From UBA2450 sp045226015 (GTDB lineage Bacteria; Bacillota_I; Bacilli_A; RFN20; CAG-826), in contig JBGVBY010000008.1 in assembly GCA_045226015.1 (NCBI GenBank), positions 62,001 through 126,000 on the forward strand: DNA of 64,000 nucleotides, written 5' to 3'. Within the stretch, counting starts at the first letter, position 1. The number at the start of each line of letters is the position of its first letter. The position numbers were made by a program, and so were the translations under genes. This document shows positions 8,769-16,891 of this stretch, piece after piece. The notes under the pieces were generated by a model. The model did no database searches, was not told the origin of the DNA, and saw nothing but the letters and a program-made list of their open reading frames with translations.

Positions 8769-9773
8769 ATGAAGAAAAAAGATAAAAAAGTTAAAGAAAA
8801 TAAAGTAGTTACTCCAGAAGAAGATAATCAAAAATTAGAAGATAGTTTAGGTGTTATCAACTTAAAGGATGTTGAGGAGACTGAATTACCATTTAACGAA
8901 GCAGTTGAAGAAAAAAGAAAAAGCATTTTTGTTACCTATAGAAAAGCAAGAAGTAGAAACAACATTATCATGGTTGCGGTTGTTGCAGTTTTTATTGCTT
9001 CAATGGTTCTCATGGTTAATGAAAACACTAAGAGTTGGGGCACAATCACTGGTGGCTGTCTTATTGGTGCAACCCTACTTTTCTTAATTGTGAACTATGT
9101 TCTTACTAGAAATTTATTTCCAAATACTACCAAAAACTATATTAAGTTCTTTATGACAACAGTAGATAAGTATGTTTTCTCTACCAAGAATATGAAGGAA
9201 CAAAAACTTTTCTTTGAAAAGAGATACGCTATCGCTGATGTTTTAGTGGATCGTTGCTATAAAGACGTCATCGATTGTGCTAGTAGAAATATCGTTGAGT
9301 TTTCTTATAAAGAAAAACATGTACAATGTGGTGAACTAGCCTTATATAAACAAGGTGTTAAGAAACATCAAAAACAAGTTATTTTTGTTGGAAAGTATTT
9401 GGTGTTTGATAACGACTTACATTTTGAAGATAGATACATCATTAATATCAAAGGAAGCAATCCTACCGATTTACCAAACGATATTGAAGATTTAGAAGTT
9501 CTTAAAGAACAAAATAGATTTACTGTATATGGTAAAAAAGGTTCTAATCCTGATAAAGATTTAGGAAAAGATTTCCTTAATAATCTTAAATCTATAGATT
9601 GTTCTGCTGCTTTACTTAATGTAAATGTTGTTGTTTGGGCAGGACATACATTTGTCTATATGTCTTATGATGATTCAATTGTCGCCATTCCTTTTGATAA
9701 AGAAATCAACACTGGTAGCTACAATCAATTAAAGAAAAACATCTCAGATATTTGTGAGGTTGTTTTAGGATAG
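8769..9773 (+). CDS. Membrane protein resembling DUF3137
   Basis: 334 residues. A charged, probably cytoplasmic N-terminus (1-65) precedes two hydrophobic helices (about 68-86 and 92-113). The long C-terminal part is soluble, with FSYKEKHVQC, QVIFVGKYLVFDNDLHF and a late segment NRFTVYGKKG, in the order seen in DUF3137 proteins, whose role is undefined. An AAGGAG ribosome binding site precedes the ATG. It is the first gene of a tight operon with ntdP and the tsa genes (3-bp gap to ntdP). The family match is by eye and tentative. Confidence 0.7.
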   Translation: MKKKDKKVKENKVVTPEEDNQKLEDSLGVINLKDVEETELPFNEAVEEKRKSIFVTYRKARSRNNIIMVAVVAVFIASMVLMVNENTKSWGTITGGCLIGATLLFLIVNYVLTRNLFPNTTKNYIKFFMTTVDKYVFSTKNMKEQKLFFEKRYAIADVLVDRCYKDVIDCASRNIVEFSYKEKHVQCGELALYKQGVKKHQKQVIFVGKYLVFDNDLHFEDRYIINIKGSNPTDLPNDIEDLEVLKEQNRFTVYGKKGSNPDKDLGKDFLNNLKSIDCSAALLNVNVVVWAGHTFVYMSYDDSIVAIPFDKEINTGSYNQLKKNISDICEVVLG

Positions 9774-9776
9774 TTT

Positions 9777-10310
9777 ATGAGTTTATTCGGTCATTGGTTA
9801 GCCATTCAATGTTATAAACATGACGGTTCTTTGCATCGTTGCTGGGATCGTGGTTTAGTGTTGGCTAATAATGATGATTTCATTGTTATCGCTACTAAAA
9901 AAGCTAAGGTCATGGAATTTAATGGTAGAAGATGGTTCACTAAAGAACCAGCTGTTACTATCTTTTCTAAAAAAGAGTGGTGGAATGTTATCTGTATGCT
10001 TAAGGATGATGGAATTTGCTATTACTGCAATATTGCTTCTCCTGCCTTAGTGAATAATCGAATGATTAAATATATTGATTATGATTTAGATGCGAAACTT
10101 TTCCCAAGTGGAGATATACGTATCCTTGATGAAAAGGAATACTTAAGACATAAGAATATATATTCTTATAGTGATGATCTTGATATTGTTTTGAAATATC
10201 AAACCAAAGATATTGTTAATAGAATGAATGAAAGAAAATGGCCATTTGAAGATGACCGCATTCGTAAATATTACGACAAGTTCTTAGAACTACTAAACAA
10301 GGATGAATAA
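9777..10310 (+). CDS. ntdP: Nucleoside tri- and diphosphatase NtdP (DUF402)
   Basis: 177 residues closely resembling the Bacillus/Staphylococcus DUF402 phosphatase that hydrolyses nucleoside tri- and diphosphates with divalent metals. The signature runs IQCYKHDGSLHRCWD, then WFTKEPAVTIFSKKEWWNVICMLKDDG (read as two adjacent segments), YYCNIASPA and IKYIDYDLDAKLFP, which includes the conserved Asp/Tyr metal and phosphate ligands. Length is normal. It lies 3 bp after the 8769 stop and overlaps tsaE by 8 bp (ATGAATAA), so expression is coupled to the t6A genes. Confidence 0.93.
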   Translation: MSLFGHWLAIQCYKHDGSLHRCWDRGLVLANNDDFIVIATKKAKVMEFNGRRWFTKEPAVTIFSKKEWWNVICMLKDDGICYYCNIASPALVNNRMIKYIDYDLDAKLFPSGDIRILDEKEYLRHKNIYSYSDDLDIVLKYQTKDIVNRMNERKWPFEDDRIRKYYDKFLELLNKDE

Positions 10311-10770
10311 GTTCATGAACCACTATACATTTGATATTTTTTCATGCGAACAAATGGACGAATTAGGAATAAAACTTTCTAAGATTTTACCTAGTGGTAC
10401 AGTTGTTGCTTTAGTAGGCGATTTAGGAGCAGGTAAAACCACTTTAGTGAGAAGTGTCGCTAAAGGATTAGGAATAAATGAAGTGGTTCAATCTCCAACA
10501 TTTAATATTATGAAGCTATACCTCAAAGGTAATAGGCCATTAATTCATATTGATGCATATCGTTTAGCGGACGTTAACACTGATATAGGGTTAGATGAAT
10601 ATATTGGTCATGAAACTGGTTTAACAATGATTGAATGGCCAAAGTTTATAGAATTTTTATTGCCAGACGATACATTATGGATTGATATTAAATCAACTGG
10701 TGAAACTTCTAGAAAGATTGATATTTATTCCTCTAATGATTCCTTAGTGGAGGTGATTAAGAATGGTTAG
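10303..10770 (+). CDS. tsaE: tRNA t6A biosynthesis ATPase TsaE
   Basis: A small P-loop ATPase that cycles with TsaB-TsaD during threonylcarbamoyl transfer to A37 of ANN-decoding tRNAs. Visible motifs are the Walker A GDLGAGKTTLVRS, the switch-like SPTFNIMKLY and the Walker B-like HIDAYRL. Two starts are possible: ATG 10303 overlapping the ntdP stop, or ATG 10315 (MNHYTFD), which has AAGGATG at a better distance. The 155 or 151 residues are both normal for the family. tsaB starts 8 bp before its stop. Confidence 0.93.
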   Translation: MNKFMNHYTFDIFSCEQMDELGIKLSKILPSGTVVALVGDLGAGKTTLVRSVAKGLGINEVVQSPTFNIMKLYLKGNRPLIHIDAYRLADVNTDIGLDEYIGHETGLTMIEWPKFIEFLLPDDTLWIDIKSTGETSRKIDIYSSNDSLVEVIKNG

Positions 10771-11347
10771 TTTATTACTTGATAGTTCTAATACTTCGCT
10801 CTCCGTTGGAATTGAAAAGGATGGAGTTCTTATAGGGTTTACATCATATGAAGCTTGGCAAAGGCAAAGCGAATATATGATCCCAGAGATCAACAAATTA
10901 ATGGAGAACCTACACGTTAATCGTTCTGATTTCGATAAAATTGTTTGTGCGATTGGCCCTGGAAGTTACACAGGTGTTCGTATCTCATTAACTATCGCTA
11001 AGACGATGTCTTTAGCGTTATCAATACCTATTTACCCTGTTAGTTCTTTAAGAGTATTAAAGGACTTTGATAAACCATCAATATGTTTGATAAACGCGAG
11101 AAGTAACCGCTCTTATTTTGGAGTGTATCAAGGCGATAAAGTTATCGTTAGTGATACGATTAAGACTAACGACGAAGTTAAAGAATACATCGCTAATCAT
11201 AAAGATTATTCAATCTGTGGTTCTACTTCTTATTTAGGAATTGAAGGAAAAGAAAGCAATATTTGCGAACAAATGATTACTCTTATTCCACACTTAGAAA
11301 AAGCTGAAAATGATTTATCAGTGAAGCCTGTTTATTTAAAAGATTAA
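10763..11347 (+). CDS. tsaB: tRNA t6A biosynthesis protein TsaB
   Basis: 194 residues of the ASKHA fold; the inactive paralogue that partners TsaD. It opens SLLLDSSNTSLSVGI and has the signature IGPGSYTGVRI in the usual place, while the metal-binding histidines of TsaD are absent, as expected. A near-perfect ribosome binding site (GGAGGTGAT) lies inside the end of tsaE, and the start overlaps its stop by 8 bp (ATGGTTAG). The protein is a little shorter than typical TsaB (about 220-230), with the reduction in the C-terminal lobe. Confidence 0.92.
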   Translation: MVSLLLDSSNTSLSVGIEKDGVLIGFTSYEAWQRQSEYMIPEINKLMENLHVNRSDFDKIVCAIGPGSYTGVRISLTIAKTMSLALSIPIYPVSSLRVLKDFDKPSICLINARSNRSYFGVYQGDKVIVSDTIKTNDEVKEYIANHKDYSICGSTSYLGIEGKESNICEQMITLIPHLEKAENDLSVKPVYLKD

Positions 11348-11349
11348 AT

Positions 11350-11832
11350 ATGAAATATTTAGATGTAGATATTAGAGACATGACTTTAAATGATCTTCCA
11401 CAAGTTATGGAGATTGAAAACTTATGTTTTCTTCATCCCTATAAAGAGAAAGATTTAATCTATGAAATGACTGAGAATCCAGTTAGTAATGTCTGGGTTA
11501 TCGAATATTCAAATGCTTCTTTAGGATTAAAGACCATTGTTGGATTTGTTGATTATTGGGTTACTTTCGATAGTGGCACAATCTGTCAAATCGCTGTTCA
11601 CCCAGATATTCAACATTCTGGTGTTGGCTCTGAACTATTAAGAGAAGTTATCAAAGATGCTTATATTAAAAAAGTTAGAACCCTTACTTTAGAAGTTAGA
11701 GAAAGTAATGAAAAAGCAATTAAGTTTTATCAAAAACACGGCTTTGTTATTTCTCACAAAAAAGAAGGATACTACTCTAACGGAGAAAACGCTTTATACA
11801 TGATATTGGAGGTAAAGGACATAAATGGCTAA
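11350..11832 (+). CDS. rimI: GNAT acetyltransferase, RimI type
   Basis: 160 residues with the GNAT fold: an N-terminal IRDMTLNDLPQVMEIENLCF, the acetyl-CoA loop HPDIQHSGVGSELLRE (Q-x-x-G-x-G/A type) and the C-terminal LEVRESNEKAIKFYQKHGF. RimI acetylates the N-terminal alanine of ribosomal protein S18 in Enterobacteria and is regularly found between tsaB and tsaD in Bacillota. It lies 2 bp after tsaB and overlaps tsaD by 8 bp. Substrate is inferred from synteny. Confidence 0.85.
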   Translation: MKYLDVDIRDMTLNDLPQVMEIENLCFLHPYKEKDLIYEMTENPVSNVWVIEYSNASLGLKTIVGFVDYWVTFDSGTICQIAVHPDIQHSGVGSELLREVIKDAYIKKVRTLTLEVRESNEKAIKFYQKHGFVISHKKEGYYSNGENALYMILEVKDING

Positions 11833-12838
11833 GATACTTGCTATTGAAAGTAGTTGCGATGAAACTGCTGCATCAGTCATTTCTGATGGTGTTTTGTTAT
11901 CCAATATTGTCTCTACTCAAATTGATGTTCACCGTAAATACGGTGGAGTTATGCCAGAAATTGCTTCTAGATTACACGCCGAGAATATCTCTATTGTCAT
12001 TAAAGAAGCAATGGAAACCGCAAAAGTTAATTTTGAAGAGTTAGATGCCGTTGCGGTTACTAGAGGACCTGGTTTAATTGGAGCGTTACATGTCGGCTTA
12101 CAAGCCGCTAAAACAATCTCGATGTTATATAAGATTCCTCTTATTCCAGTACATCATTTAGCGGGACATATATATGCTAATGAGTATGTTTCTGAGTTTA
12201 AATTCCCAATGCTCGCAGTTGTTGTTAGTGGTGGTAATACTGAACTCGTATTAATGAAAGGCCACCTTAATTTCGAAGTTATTGCTAAAACTCGTGATGA
12301 TGCGATTGGAGAATGTTATGACAAAGTTGCAAGAGTGTTAGGGCTTCCTTATCCAGGAGGTATTCCAATTGATAAGCTTGCTAAGGAAGGTAAGCATACA
12401 TACGATTTACCAACTCCTCTTAGAGGAGAACATACATTAGATTTATCATATTCAGGTTTAAAAACTAATGTTATTAACCTTGTTCATAACCTTGAACAAA
12501 AAGGTATTGAAGTTAATGTAGCGGATATGTGTAAATCTTTCCAAGATGTAGCGGTAGGACTTGTTATTGATAGAACTATTAAAGTTGTAAAAGAATACAA
12601 AGTTAATCAAGTTATACTTGCTGGAGGAGTATCTGCGAATTCATATCTAAGGGAACAAATGACTTTAGAAATGAATAAATTAGGAGTAGATATAAGAATT
12701 CCTCCAATGTGGTGTTGTACGGACAACGCAGCTATGATAGCGAAAGTAGCTGAAAGACTATATGTCTTAAAAGTGTTTGCTGATTTAGATGTTTCAGTGG
12801 ACCCTAACTGGGAAATTGATGAATGGAATAAATTCTAA
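11825..12838 (+). CDS. tsaD: tRNA N6-adenosine threonylcarbamoyltransferase TsaD
   Basis: Catalytic subunit of t6A synthesis. The 337-residue protein has the family opening ILAIESSCDETAASV, the metal-binding HHLAGH (in PVHHLAGHIYAN), the nucleotide loop VVSGGNTELVLM, YSGLKTNV and the C-terminal LAGGVSANSYLRE with DNAAMIA, which supplies the third metal ligand. The start overlaps rimI by 8 bp and is preceded by GGAGG and AAAGGA. It ends the operon that began at 8769; asnS follows from its own promoter. Confidence 0.96.
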   Translation: MAKILAIESSCDETAASVISDGVLLSNIVSTQIDVHRKYGGVMPEIASRLHAENISIVIKEAMETAKVNFEELDAVAVTRGPGLIGALHVGLQAAKTISMLYKIPLIPVHHLAGHIYANEYVSEFKFPMLAVVVSGGNTELVLMKGHLNFEVIAKTRDDAIGECYDKVARVLGLPYPGGIPIDKLAKEGKHTYDLPTPLRGEHTLDLSYSGLKTNVINLVHNLEQKGIEVNVADMCKSFQDVAVGLVIDRTIKVVKEYKVNQVILAGGVSANSYLREQMTLEMNKLGVDIRIPPMWCCTDNAAMIAKVAERLYVLKVFADLDVSVDPNWEIDEWNKF

Positions 12839-12869
12839 AATCTTTATTAAAAGATTAAATACTTATTGA

Positions 12870-12887
12870 TATAATGACTAACGAGGA
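12870..12887 (+). promoter_or_regulatory. asnS -10 box and ribosome binding site
   Basis: TATAAT at 12870-12875, with a weak TTAAAA 17 bp upstream, then GAGGA (12883-12887) 7 bp before the ATG at 12895. The in-frame ATG at 12874 overlaps the -10 box, which is why the start is placed at 12895. Confidence 0.65.
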
Positions 12888-12894
12888 TTTAAAA

Positions 12895-14292
12895 ATGGGA
12901 ACTGTTGATATTAAAAATTTTGATTTATACGATATTGTTCTTTTTGGAGATAAAGAAGAACAAGAATCTTTGCTTAATAGTGAAGTTAGACTTCAAGGTT
13001 GGGTTAGAACCAATCGTTCAAATGGACAAATTGGATTCATCGAATTTAACGATGGAACATACTTTAAGAATGTTCAACTTGTCTACTCTAAAGAAAACCC
13101 AAATTATGATAGTTTAGCCGCCTTTAGAAATGGCTGCTCTATTGAAGTAGTTGGTAAAGTTGTTCTCACTCCAGAAAACAAACAACCATTTGAAATCAGT
13201 GTTCTTTCCGCAACTCTATTAGGCGATTGTGACGAAGACTATCCTCTTCAAAAGAAGAGACATACTTTTGAATTCCTTAGAGATATTGCTCATATTAGAC
13301 CTAGAGGTAATACTTTCCAAGCTGTCTTTAGAGTGAGAAGTGTCCTTTCTTTTGCAATTCACCAATTCTTCCAAGAAAGAGGATTTATCTATGTTCACAC
13401 TCCTGAAATTACCACTAACGATGGAGAAGGAGCAGGTAATGTTTTTGATGTTACAACTCACGATACAAAAGATCCATTCTCATTCTATGGTAGAAAAGTT
13501 AATTTAACTGTTACTGGTCAATTACACGTTGAACCATTTGCTTTAGCGTTTAGAGATGTATATACATTTGGTCCTGTCTTTAGAGCGGAACACTCTAACA
13601 CAGTAAGACATGCTTCAGAATTCTGGATGATTGAACCAGAAATGGCGTTCTGCGACTTAAATGGCAATATGAACATCATTGAAGAATGTATTAAATATTG
13701 CATCGCTTATGTTAAAGAAGCATGCCCTGAAGAAATGAAATTCTTCAATTCAATGATTGATAATACATTAATTGAAAGATTAGACCATGTTTTGAATTCT
13801 GAATTCAAGAAGATGACTTACACTGAAGGCATTGAACTTCTTAAAGAAGCGGTTAAAAATGGTGTTCAATTTGAAAACAGCAACATTGAATGGGGTATGG
13901 ATTTACAATCTGAACATGAACGTTATTTAACTGAAAAAGTTGTTAATGGCCCACTTTTCTTAATCAACTATCCACGTGAGATTAAGGCTTTCTATATGAA
14001 AGTTAATGAAGACAACAAAACTGTTGCGGCATGTGACTTATTAGTACCTGCAGTTGGAGAACTCGTTGGAGGTTCTCAAAGAGAAGAAAGATATGATGTC
14101 TTAAAAGCCAAGATGGATGAAATGGGTATCACTGAAGGATTAGAGTGGTATTTAGACACTCGTAAATATGGTGGATGTGTCCATTCTGGTTTCGGTATTG
14201 GCTTTGATCGTTTACTTATGTACATCACTGGCATGCAAAATATTCGTGATGTTCAACCATATCCACGTACAAGTAACTCAATTAAGTATTAA
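12895..14292 (+). CDS. asnS: Asparaginyl-tRNA synthetase
   Basis: A 465-residue class IIb synthetase that charges tRNA-Asn. An N-terminal OB-fold anticodon-binding domain (VRLQGWVRTNRSNG, about 30-115) is followed by the catalytic core with motif 2 (FRAEHSNTVRHASEFWMIEPE) and motif 3 (GIGFDRLLMYITGMQNIRDV). The His and Ser around NTVRHASE and the QLHVEPFALAF segment separate it from AspRS. Start chosen at 12895 from promoter and ribosome binding site positions; the longer start at 12874 would overlap the -10 box. With AsnRS present, the gatCAB genes downstream are probably needed mainly for Gln-tRNA. Confidence 0.96.
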   Translation: MGTVDIKNFDLYDIVLFGDKEEQESLLNSEVRLQGWVRTNRSNGQIGFIEFNDGTYFKNVQLVYSKENPNYDSLAAFRNGCSIEVVGKVVLTPENKQPFEISVLSATLLGDCDEDYPLQKKRHTFEFLRDIAHIRPRGNTFQAVFRVRSVLSFAIHQFFQERGFIYVHTPEITTNDGEGAGNVFDVTTHDTKDPFSFYGRKVNLTVTGQLHVEPFALAFRDVYTFGPVFRAEHSNTVRHASEFWMIEPEMAFCDLNGNMNIIEECIKYCIAYVKEACPEEMKFFNSMIDNTLIERLDHVLNSEFKKMTYTEGIELLKEAVKNGVQFENSNIEWGMDLQSEHERYLTEKVVNGPLFLINYPREIKAFYMKVNEDNKTVAACDLLVPAVGELVGGSQREERYDVLKAKMDEMGITEGLEWYLDTRKYGGCVHSGFGIGFDRLLMYITGMQNIRDVQPYPRTSNSIKY

Positions 14293-14294
14293 TT

Positions 14295-14438
14295 ATGAAT
14301 TCAAAAGAAGCACTTCAAATTGAAAAGGAAAACAGAAAAGCTCTTTCAAAAAAGAGAACTACTTTACTAGTTCTCGGTCTTGATGTTGTTTTAATTGTAT
14401 ATATCGTAATTCAAATCTTTATTCTTACTCAGAAATAG
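14295..14438 (+). CDS. Small single-span membrane protein, 47 aa
   Basis: A short open frame 2 bp after asnS: MNSKEALQIEKENRKALSKK, then a hydrophobic helix of about 22 residues, ending ILTQK. The pattern of a charged helix then one transmembrane span is typical of genuine small membrane proteins. There is no clear ribosome binding site, so translation may be coupled to asnS termination. It overlaps the convergent gene at 14425 by 14 bp. No family is recognised, and comparison with relatives would decide whether it is conserved. Confidence 0.5.
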   Translation: MNSKEALQIEKENRKALSKKRTTLLVLGLDVVLIVYIVIQIFILTQK

Positions 14439-15084
14439 AATTGTTTTGATTACTAATAGCCTCGTCTTGGTGATAGCCGTCGAGGCTTTTTTCAAACACT
14501 TCTTTGCTTCTCTTAAATAAGAGGAAGGTTCTGCTTAATAAGCAGGATGAAATGATGAAATACCATAATCCACCTATAAATAAGCATGGGACAACGATAT
14601 AAGCCGCCCAGGCTTCCGCTACCATGTGCGGAGTATTATCTAATGCGTATTGTTGGAAACGAATCCACGCGTAATCATTACCTGAGAATGTGCCTGTAGG
14701 TGCCCATGTCCAGAATAATGTTCCAAACCCATTTTGAGTGGAGAATATGTTATATGACCAATCATTTTCAATAGAGTTACGGATGATAAGGATAATAAAA
14801 CCAACAAAGAATATAGAAATAGGGATATATGCTTGTTTTAAAAACAAGGCCCAGTTCTTTGCTCTTCCATACTTAATAAGATGTTTTTTATCAGTAATTA
14901 CTTTGTAAACAACGACATCATGGATTAAGGTGTCAATTTTCTTAGCTTGCCACTTCATAATACGCAAAGTGATATAACCTAAGAAAGCGATAAAGGCGAA
15001 AAGAATAATAACGATGAGTAAAAGAGAGAATACAAGTCTCTTATCGCCATCAGACAAAGATAAGAAAACGTGTGGATTAATCAT
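14425..15084 (-). CDS. Membrane protein of unknown function
   Basis: 219 residues with about three transmembrane helices: near 18-45, 85-105 and 165-190. The loop between the second and third is rich in aromatic residues (FGTLFWTWAPTGTFSG, then DYAWIRFQQYAL) and is probably extracytoplasmic. The C-terminus is polar. It is last in a three-gene minus-strand unit and overlaps the preceding gene by 4 bp (ATGA). No family recognised. Confidence 0.7.
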   Translation of the reverse strand: MINPHVFLSLSDGDKRLVFSLLLIVIILFAFIAFLGYITLRIMKWQAKKIDTLIHDVVVYKVITDKKHLIKYGRAKNWALFLKQAYIPISIFFVGFIILIIRNSIENDWSYNIFSTQNGFGTLFWTWAPTGTFSGNDYAWIRFQQYALDNTPHMVAEAWAAYIVVPCLFIGGLWYFIISSCLLSRTFLLFKRSKEVFEKSLDGYHQDEAISNQNNSISE

Positions 15085-15428
15085 AGATTAGTATCCTCCG
15101 TTTCCTCTTTAGTTTCTTCTTCGTCATTACCGTATGGAGATGAATAACCAGATCCATAAACAACGTTACTCGCTAAAGAATCTGATTCCTCTTCATCATT
15201 TTCTTCCTCTTCTTTAGGAGTGTTTAAAGATTTAATCTTTTTAACTTCTTCGTCTTCAGGAAGATCAGAGAACAAGTTACGTCCTGAAAAATATAAGAAG
15301 ATGGATTTAAATAGCTGATATAAGAACACAAAAAAGCCGACAATTGCCCAAATGGTAATTGCGATGATTAATAATGGGAATAAGAAGAAATAACCAATTC
15401 CCTTACCAATACTTTTTATGATGCCCAT
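15081..15428 (-). CDS. Small membrane protein with acidic tail
   Basis: 115 residues: one or two hydrophobic helices in the first 50 residues (GYFFLFPLLIIAITIWAIVG), then a strongly acidic tail with runs of Glu and Asp separated by a Ser/Gly/Tyr stretch (YGSGYSSPYG). It ends in TGA, shared with the ATG of the next gene; TGA stops are rare in this window. Middle gene of a tight three-gene unit of membrane proteins. Function not recognised. Confidence 0.65.
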   Translation of the reverse strand: MGIIKSIGKGIGYFFLFPLLIIAITIWAIVGFFVFLYQLFKSIFLYFSGRNLFSDLPEDEEVKKIKSLNTPKEEEENDEEESDSLASNVVYGSGYSSPYGNDEEETKEETEDTNL

Positions 15429-15432
15429 GTAA

Positions 15433-16347
15433 TTATTTTATAGTTTTAATTTTTTGTTTAAAACAATAATTGAATAAAATATCGATTATTGTTACTTCAG
15501 TAAAATATAAGACGATAAGTGAAAGTGAATTTGGCACCGGTATATATGGATATAAAAACGCAAAGATGAAGATGAATATCAATACGGATATACCTAGTGA
15601 TATATAGATTGGTAACGCTCTTTTATCTATAAGTTCAATTAGTTGATAGACAAATATAGGTAAATAGAATAGTGCAATAATCAATGAATAATCCTTAAAA
15701 TAAAATGCACCCAGAATACTTAATAAAACAGTGATAGCATTAAGAGCACAAAGTACATATCTCTTAGTAATATATAGGTTAATTTCTAATTCTAATACTT
15801 TTGCCTCATATTTGATAAATACATAAGTTATCAATATTTGGATTTGAGCGATAATTAAAGTGAAAATATTCGTCAAAACTCCCTTAAATCCGAATGTTGA
15901 AAGACCAATCATTGAATAGATTGACTCATAAAAATTAATATTTGTTATACATTTTTCAATAAATAAGAAGGTTAATGACGTAATAAGGAATTGTATGAAC
16001 ACATTTATTAAATAGGTATATAAAATTGGAACCTTCTTTTCTATTAAAACTCCAAAAACAAATCCAGTAATTAAAGAAGGAAGAACATAGATGATTGAAT
16101 CAAAGATTGAAAATCCAGCTGTCACACCTATGCAAAGTGCCATGCTTGTTATGAAGTAGACTGGGTAATATTTCTTTTGACAGTAAATGGTTACCAAAGC
16201 ACTAGTTAATGGCAATATGAACACTAATAGTAAAAACAATATTGGTAGAATGCTTGATAAAAGAACAAACACAACATTAATTGCGGAGAAGATACCTATG
16301 TAAGCAATGTTTTGTATTGGAGTTGTTCTTTTTTGTAAGAATTTCAT
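15433..16347 (-). CDS. Polytopic membrane protein (DUF2232/ECF-S-like)
   Basis: About 304 residues, almost wholly hydrophobic with about 8-9 predicted helices and a basic C-terminus (KQKIKTIK). The N-terminal pattern (QNIAYIGIFSAINVVFVLLS, then LPLTSALVTIYC) is reminiscent of vitamin-uptake S components or DUF2232/YybS proteins, but no diagnostic motif was found. The frame includes a GTG at 16350; the ATG at 16347 is preferred. It appears to be the first gene of the minus-strand unit, with TATTAT a few bases upstream and no ribosome binding site. Confidence 0.6.
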   Translation of the reverse strand: MKFLQKRTTPIQNIAYIGIFSAINVVFVLLSSILPILFLLLVFILPLTSALVTIYCQKKYYPVYFITSMALCIGVTAGFSIFDSIIYVLPSLITGFVFGVLIEKKVPILYTYLINVFIQFLITSLTFLFIEKCITNINFYESIYSMIGLSTFGFKGVLTNIFTLIIAQIQILITYVFIKYEAKVLELEINLYITKRYVLCALNAITVLLSILGAFYFKDYSLIIALFYLPIFVYQLIELIDKRALPIYISLGISVLIFIFIFAFLYPYIPVPNSLSLIVLYFTEVTIIDILFNYCFKQKIKTIK

Positions 16348-16423
16348 CACAAATAATAATAAATTTAATTTTCTTATAAAAAAATCTTAATTTTCTTCCT
16401 TTATATATAATGAGGAGGTTTTT

Positions 16424-16864
16424 ATGAGAACTAAACTAATCACGTTATTTTTATTATTTACTTCATGTAGTCAAAGTGGTGATCCTATTCCAGTTACGTT
16501 TGTTGAAAAGGATTACTCACAAGGAATCAATCATATTGTATGGGACGATATATTCAATCAGGACAGTGAAGATTATTATGTATATTTCTACAGTGCGACC
16601 TGTGGTCATTGTGCTTCTATTAAAAACGAGATGATTAATTTTAATTACAGTTCGCCTTATGAAATGTATTTTCTTGATTGCACAAACGGAGCAAAATATG
16701 GACCTATCAAAAATATAGAGGGGATATCGAATTTAGAGGACTTTTATATTTTTGGAACTCCTTTTCTTGCCGAGCTTAAAAATAGAGTAATTTACAAATA
16801 CTATTGTGGGGCTTCTGAAATACGTTCTTTTATCTATAAGAATGTATATAATCTAATTGATTAG
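16424..16864 (+). CDS. Thioredoxin-like lipoprotein with CGHC motif
   Basis: 146 residues. A short signal peptide ends in the lipobox LFTSC (cysteine at residue 15), so the protein should be lipid-anchored outside the membrane. The mature part has VYFYSATCGHCASIKNEM, a thioredoxin-type CxxC active site (CGHC, as in disulfide isomerases), and GTPFL, matching the cis-proline loop. It probably reduces or isomerises disulfides in exported proteins. A strong ribosome binding site (GAGGAGG) precedes the ATG, with TATAAT just upstream. No DsbB/CcdA-type partner is in the window. Confidence 0.85.
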   Translation: MRTKLITLFLLFTSCSQSGDPIPVTFVEKDYSQGINHIVWDDIFNQDSEDYYVYFYSATCGHCASIKNEMINFNYSSPYEMYFLDCTNGAKYGPIKNIEGISNLEDFYIFGTPFLAELKNRVIYKYYCGASEIRSFIYKNVYNLID

Positions 16865-16885
16865 TATATATAAACATGTTAACAT
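16857..16885 (+). promoter_or_regulatory. pcrA promoter, leaderless type
   Basis: TTGATT (16857-16862), 17 bp spacer, TAACAT (16880-16885), 6 bp, then ATG at 16892. The first box overlaps the last codons of the lipoprotein gene. No Shine-Dalgarno sequence is present. Box sequences and spacing are nearly identical to those at 29194-29222. Confidence 0.6.
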
Positions 16886-16891
16886 ATTGCT

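Noticed and set aside
15433..16347. Assignment as a specific vitamin transporter S component
   Set aside because: Helix count and N-terminus are only loosely similar; no ligand motif or riboswitch is present.
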